A stretch of 36,920 nucleotides of DNA from an uncultured Balneola sp. (GTDB lineage Bacteria > Bacteroidota > Rhodothermia > Balneolales > Balneolaceae): contig CABZVB010000016.1 in NCBI GenBank assembly GCA_902529115.1, forward strand, positions 1 through 36,920, in the 5' to 3' direction. This document shows, piece by piece, positions 34,996 through 36,920 of this stretch (position 1 is the stretch's first letter; each line of letters begins with the position of its first letter). Below the pieces are notes generated by a model that was not told where the DNA came from, did not search any database, and saw nothing but the letters and a program-made list of their open reading frames with translations. A program made the position numbers and the translations under genes.

Positions 34996-36498
34996 TTAGT
35001 GAGCGAGTTGGTTTTGCAGTTTAAACCATGAGCTGTTATCATGGTATGCATCAACTACATCGGATATTTTAGTATTTGCAAATTGACTCATAATGGCTTT
35101 AACCTCTTCTTGTACATTGATAATTGCATTATTAATTAGCTCTTTATTAAACCCTTGATGACCTAAATTTATGGTGAATTCCATAGATATTATCCTTCCC
35201 AAAGCTCTTCCTAAATCGACCAATTTACGTTGAGACATCTTCGTATCAATCTCGAAATTTAGTACATCTTTAAAATAGTCCGAAGACTGAACTGTTAAAT
35301 CATACCCTTTTAAGAAATCGTATAAGTTTGTCCTTTTAACCTTTCTCATTGCTTTCATAATGGACTCAGTAATCTGTTGATACAATATATCGTTAGATCC
35401 TTCGAAGATTTGAAATGGTCTACTATCAATTGTACTTCTACCTACAATATGATCTAACCTATAACCTTTTGCACCAGTGAGTTGGAGAAGAGATTGAGAG
35501 GCCTTTTGCATATAATCTGTTAAAACCGACTTAACAGCATTAGCCTCAACATCCATTTTTGCAGTATTTTTCGTAAGAGGTACGTAAGTAGCCGTAAAGT
35601 TACACATAGCTGAACATACTGTGAAATAGGATTGAATTTGGGAAACCCTAGAACGAACTTGGTCGTAATTTAATAAACTAACACCACCCACTAGTCGTTC
35701 TCGACAATGTTTAACAGCTTCATCCATCATTCTCCTTAGGAAGCCCATTCCCATACCCGGGAATTGTAATCTACTTCTGTGTAATAGATCCAACATTAGG
35801 GTTATACCTGTACCCTTATGGGTTAATTTATGAGTTTCAGGCACTTTTATATCTACCTTATTTCTTCCATAAGGAAGCATATACAAACCAAGGTTATTAT
35901 AGTATTCTTTAACTTCAATACCACCATTTCTTGAATCATGTACAAAAAACGATACATCACGTCCAAGTTCACCTTTTGCATTTTTTTCTCTAGCAGTCAT
36001 AATCCAATAGTCAGCCATCCCGGTAAGGCCTGCCCAATGCTTAGTTCCTGTTATTGAATAGAGCTGTGTTGAGGCGTCATATTCTACACTTGTTTGCATT
36101 TTTAAAGCCTCTGAGCCATAATTAGGCTCGGTAATCATAAGACCTCCCATCTTAGTTTTATTAATGACCCTGCTAAACACGTCGTTCTTAGCCTCCTCAG
36201 AACCGTAATTAGCTATAGGCTGAAGAAATAAAGCCCCATTAATACCCATCATCAATGATAAGGGCAAGGATTCATAAGAACTTGCTTCCAACATGCTTAA
36301 AGCCTCTGCTGTATGTCCACCAAAACCACCATATTCTGAAGGAATAAACGAAGCTAGAGGAATGGATTTAAGAATGTCTGTTAAATTCTCTTCTGATATA
36401 CCACGCTCCATTGCCTCTTCAGAGGTCTCACGCTCTTTTTTAAAAATCTTAGCTAATTTATTCTTGTACTTTAATAAAAATGAATCGAAATCGATCAT
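34996..36498 (-). CDS. Acyl-CoA dehydrogenase family protein
   Basis: Flavoprotein of the acyl-CoA dehydrogenase fold, 500 residues, longer than the usual ~380. Visible are the PSEYGGFGG block, MITEPNYGSEALKMQT (substrate/FAD loop), ITGTKHWAGLTGMADYWIM, R-x-x-FPGMGMGFL, LTGAKGY and IFEGSNDILYQQI, where Glu366 sits at the catalytic-base position of medium-chain enzymes. About 110 residues extend past this block (KRTNLYDFLKGYDLTV onward), forming a helical C-terminal extension. The N-terminus lacks the standard first helix pattern and begins with a Lys-rich stretch. Sample stretches are about 28-47% GC, lower than the porU region. It leads the SGNH gene and comes after the rRNA terminator on the same strand. 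The substrate is unknown. Confidence 0.88.
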   Translation of the reverse strand: MIDFDSFLLKYKNKLAKIFKKERETSEEAMERGISEENLTDILKSIPLASFIPSEYGGFGGHTAEALSMLEASSYESLPLSLMMGINGALFLQPIANYGSEEAKNDVFSRVINKTKMGGLMITEPNYGSEALKMQTSVEYDASTQLYSITGTKHWAGLTGMADYWIMTAREKNAKGELGRDVSFFVHDSRNGGIEVKEYYNNLGLYMLPYGRNKVDIKVPETHKLTHKGTGITLMLDLLHRSRLQFPGMGMGFLRRMMDEAVKHCRERLVGGVSLLNYDQVRSRVSQIQSYFTVCSAMCNFTATYVPLTKNTAKMDVEANAVKSVLTDYMQKASQSLLQLTGAKGYRLDHIVGRSTIDSRPFQIFEGSNDILYQQITESIMKAMRKVKRTNLYDFLKGYDLTVQSSDYFKDVLNFEIDTKMSQRKLVDLGRALGRIISMEFTINLGHQGFNKELINNAIINVQEEVKAIMSQFANTKISDVVDAYHDNSSWFKLQNQLAH

Positions 36499-36607
36499 AT
36501 ACTATTCCTAGTTAATTGTTCTGTGCAAGTTATATTGCTGGTTATAATCTAAGTTGAGAGTCGATTAAATGTTAAATATACGATTTATTTTCTATGATGG
36601 ATATCAT

Positions 36608-36643
36608 AAAAAAAGTCTCCGGTTGCTGGGCAACGGGAGACTT
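36608..36643 (-). terminator. rRNA operon terminator
   Basis: On the minus strand AAGTCTCC-C-GTTG pairs with CAAC-C-GGAGACTT around a five-base loop, with one mismatch, and is followed by seven T residues. It lies immediately 3' of the 5S gene. This is a clear intrinsic terminator and separates the rRNA operon from the acyl-CoA dehydrogenase gene. Confidence 0.9.
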
Positions 36644-36651
36644 ATAAAGAG

Positions 36652-36760
36652 AGGAGGCGGCGACCTACTCTACCGCAGTGCAGTACCATCGGCGCTACAA
36701 GGCTTAACGGCCGTGTTCGGGATGGGAACGGGTGGAACCCCTGTGCCATAGCCACCTCAC
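36652..36760 (-). rRNA. rrf: 5S ribosomal RNA
   Basis: The minus strand contains the conserved 5S core: CCGTTCCCATCCCGAACACGG (loop B/C region), GTTAAGCC and GCGCCGATGGTACTGC. The ends pair as helix I (GAGGTGGC at 36758-36751 with GCCGCCTC at 36661-36654, one G-U pair). The length of about 105-110 nucleotides is standard. Exact ends are uncertain by a few bases. It is followed by a strong terminator. Confidence 0.95.
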
Positions 36761-36920
36761 AAAGTCAATATGCTGGAAAATTCTCTAATATAATGCCCCT
36801 GAAAAGGGGACGCACGGAGCGCGTAAGTAATAGCATTGTAACACGCGTAATAGTGTCTAATTACTGATTGAACTGTACCCGAGGCAAAGCCACAGGTGCA
36901 AGCCCTATAAATAAAGCCAG
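36761..36920 (-). other. 23S-5S spacer, possibly reaching the 3' end of 23S rRNA
   Basis: The bases upstream of the 5S gene (minus strand) should belong to the rRNA operon. They contain a small hairpin CCCCT-TTTC-AGGGG (36796-36809) that could help processing. Near the window edge the minus strand reads TATAGGGCTTGCACC, similar in position and shape to the GGCTT(A/G)ACC end of 23S rRNA, so the 23S 3' end may lie at about 36890-36920. That boundary is a guess. No tRNA is visible in the spacer. Confidence 0.45.

Noticed and set aside
36569-36751. A 60-codon plus-strand open frame over the rRNA terminator and 5S gene
   Set aside because: It is antisense to the 5S rRNA gene and the operon terminator.
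1-36920. CRISPR arrays, insertion sequences, phage genes and tRNA genes
   Set aside because: No regularly spaced long repeats, transposase or integrase motifs, or cloverleaf with a tRNA T-loop were seen on either strand. This was by eye, so a divergent tRNA could have been missed.

Overview
The window reads as chromosomal DNA from a Bacteroidota-type bacterium (FCB group). The markers are a type IX secretion (T9SS) sortase PorU, its outer-membrane partner PorV, and a secreted protein with a T9SS type A C-terminal sorting domain. The gene mix and moderate GC content suggest the Balneolota/Rhodothermota side of the group, but that placement is inference.

Layout. 1-473: 5' part of a minus-strand DUF1080 secreted protein. 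663-2200: lexA, then rplU (with an extra C-terminal SAP/Rho_N-like domain) and rpmA, closed by a terminator. 2348-5096: an FAH-family hydrolase and a large M23 peptidase. 5351-5752 (minus): RidA. 5875-9542: two paralogous TPR lipoproteins running into a cystathionine gamma-synthase/lyase. 9823-11001: thiolase. 11438-25034: the T9SS block, porU, then a tightly packed porV, M6-like protein, outer-membrane gluzincin and DUF5683-like protein. 25172-29444: PASTA protein, rpe, phoH, an MBL-fold hydrolase and purine nucleoside phosphorylase, with ATGA overlaps at two junctions. 29591-31018 (minus): secreted M24 peptidase. 31373-32512 (minus): HisC-like aminotransferase, divergent from an SDR that lacks an ATG start. 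33396-34007: a small glycine-rich secreted or membrane protein. 34073-36498 (minus): an acyl-CoA dehydrogenase followed by an SGNH hydrolase, AT-richer than the rest in the stretches counted. 36608-36920 (minus): the tail of an rRNA operon, with 23S-5S spacer, 5S gene and a strong terminator.

The most interesting part is the T9SS block. PorU should cleave CTD signals and PorV should shuttle cargo to it. The gene directly after porV encodes an M6-peptidase-like protein carrying such a CTD, but its HExGH zinc site reads ASIGS, so it looks like a secreted pseudopeptidase. The next gene encodes a protein with an intact HEFTH metallopeptidase site that appears joined to a beta-propeller and a C-terminal outer-membrane barrel. 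A dead protease, a live barrel-anchored protease and a small membrane protein, all packed behind porV, may form a surface proteolysis or cargo-maturation module. That functional link is inferred from gene order only.
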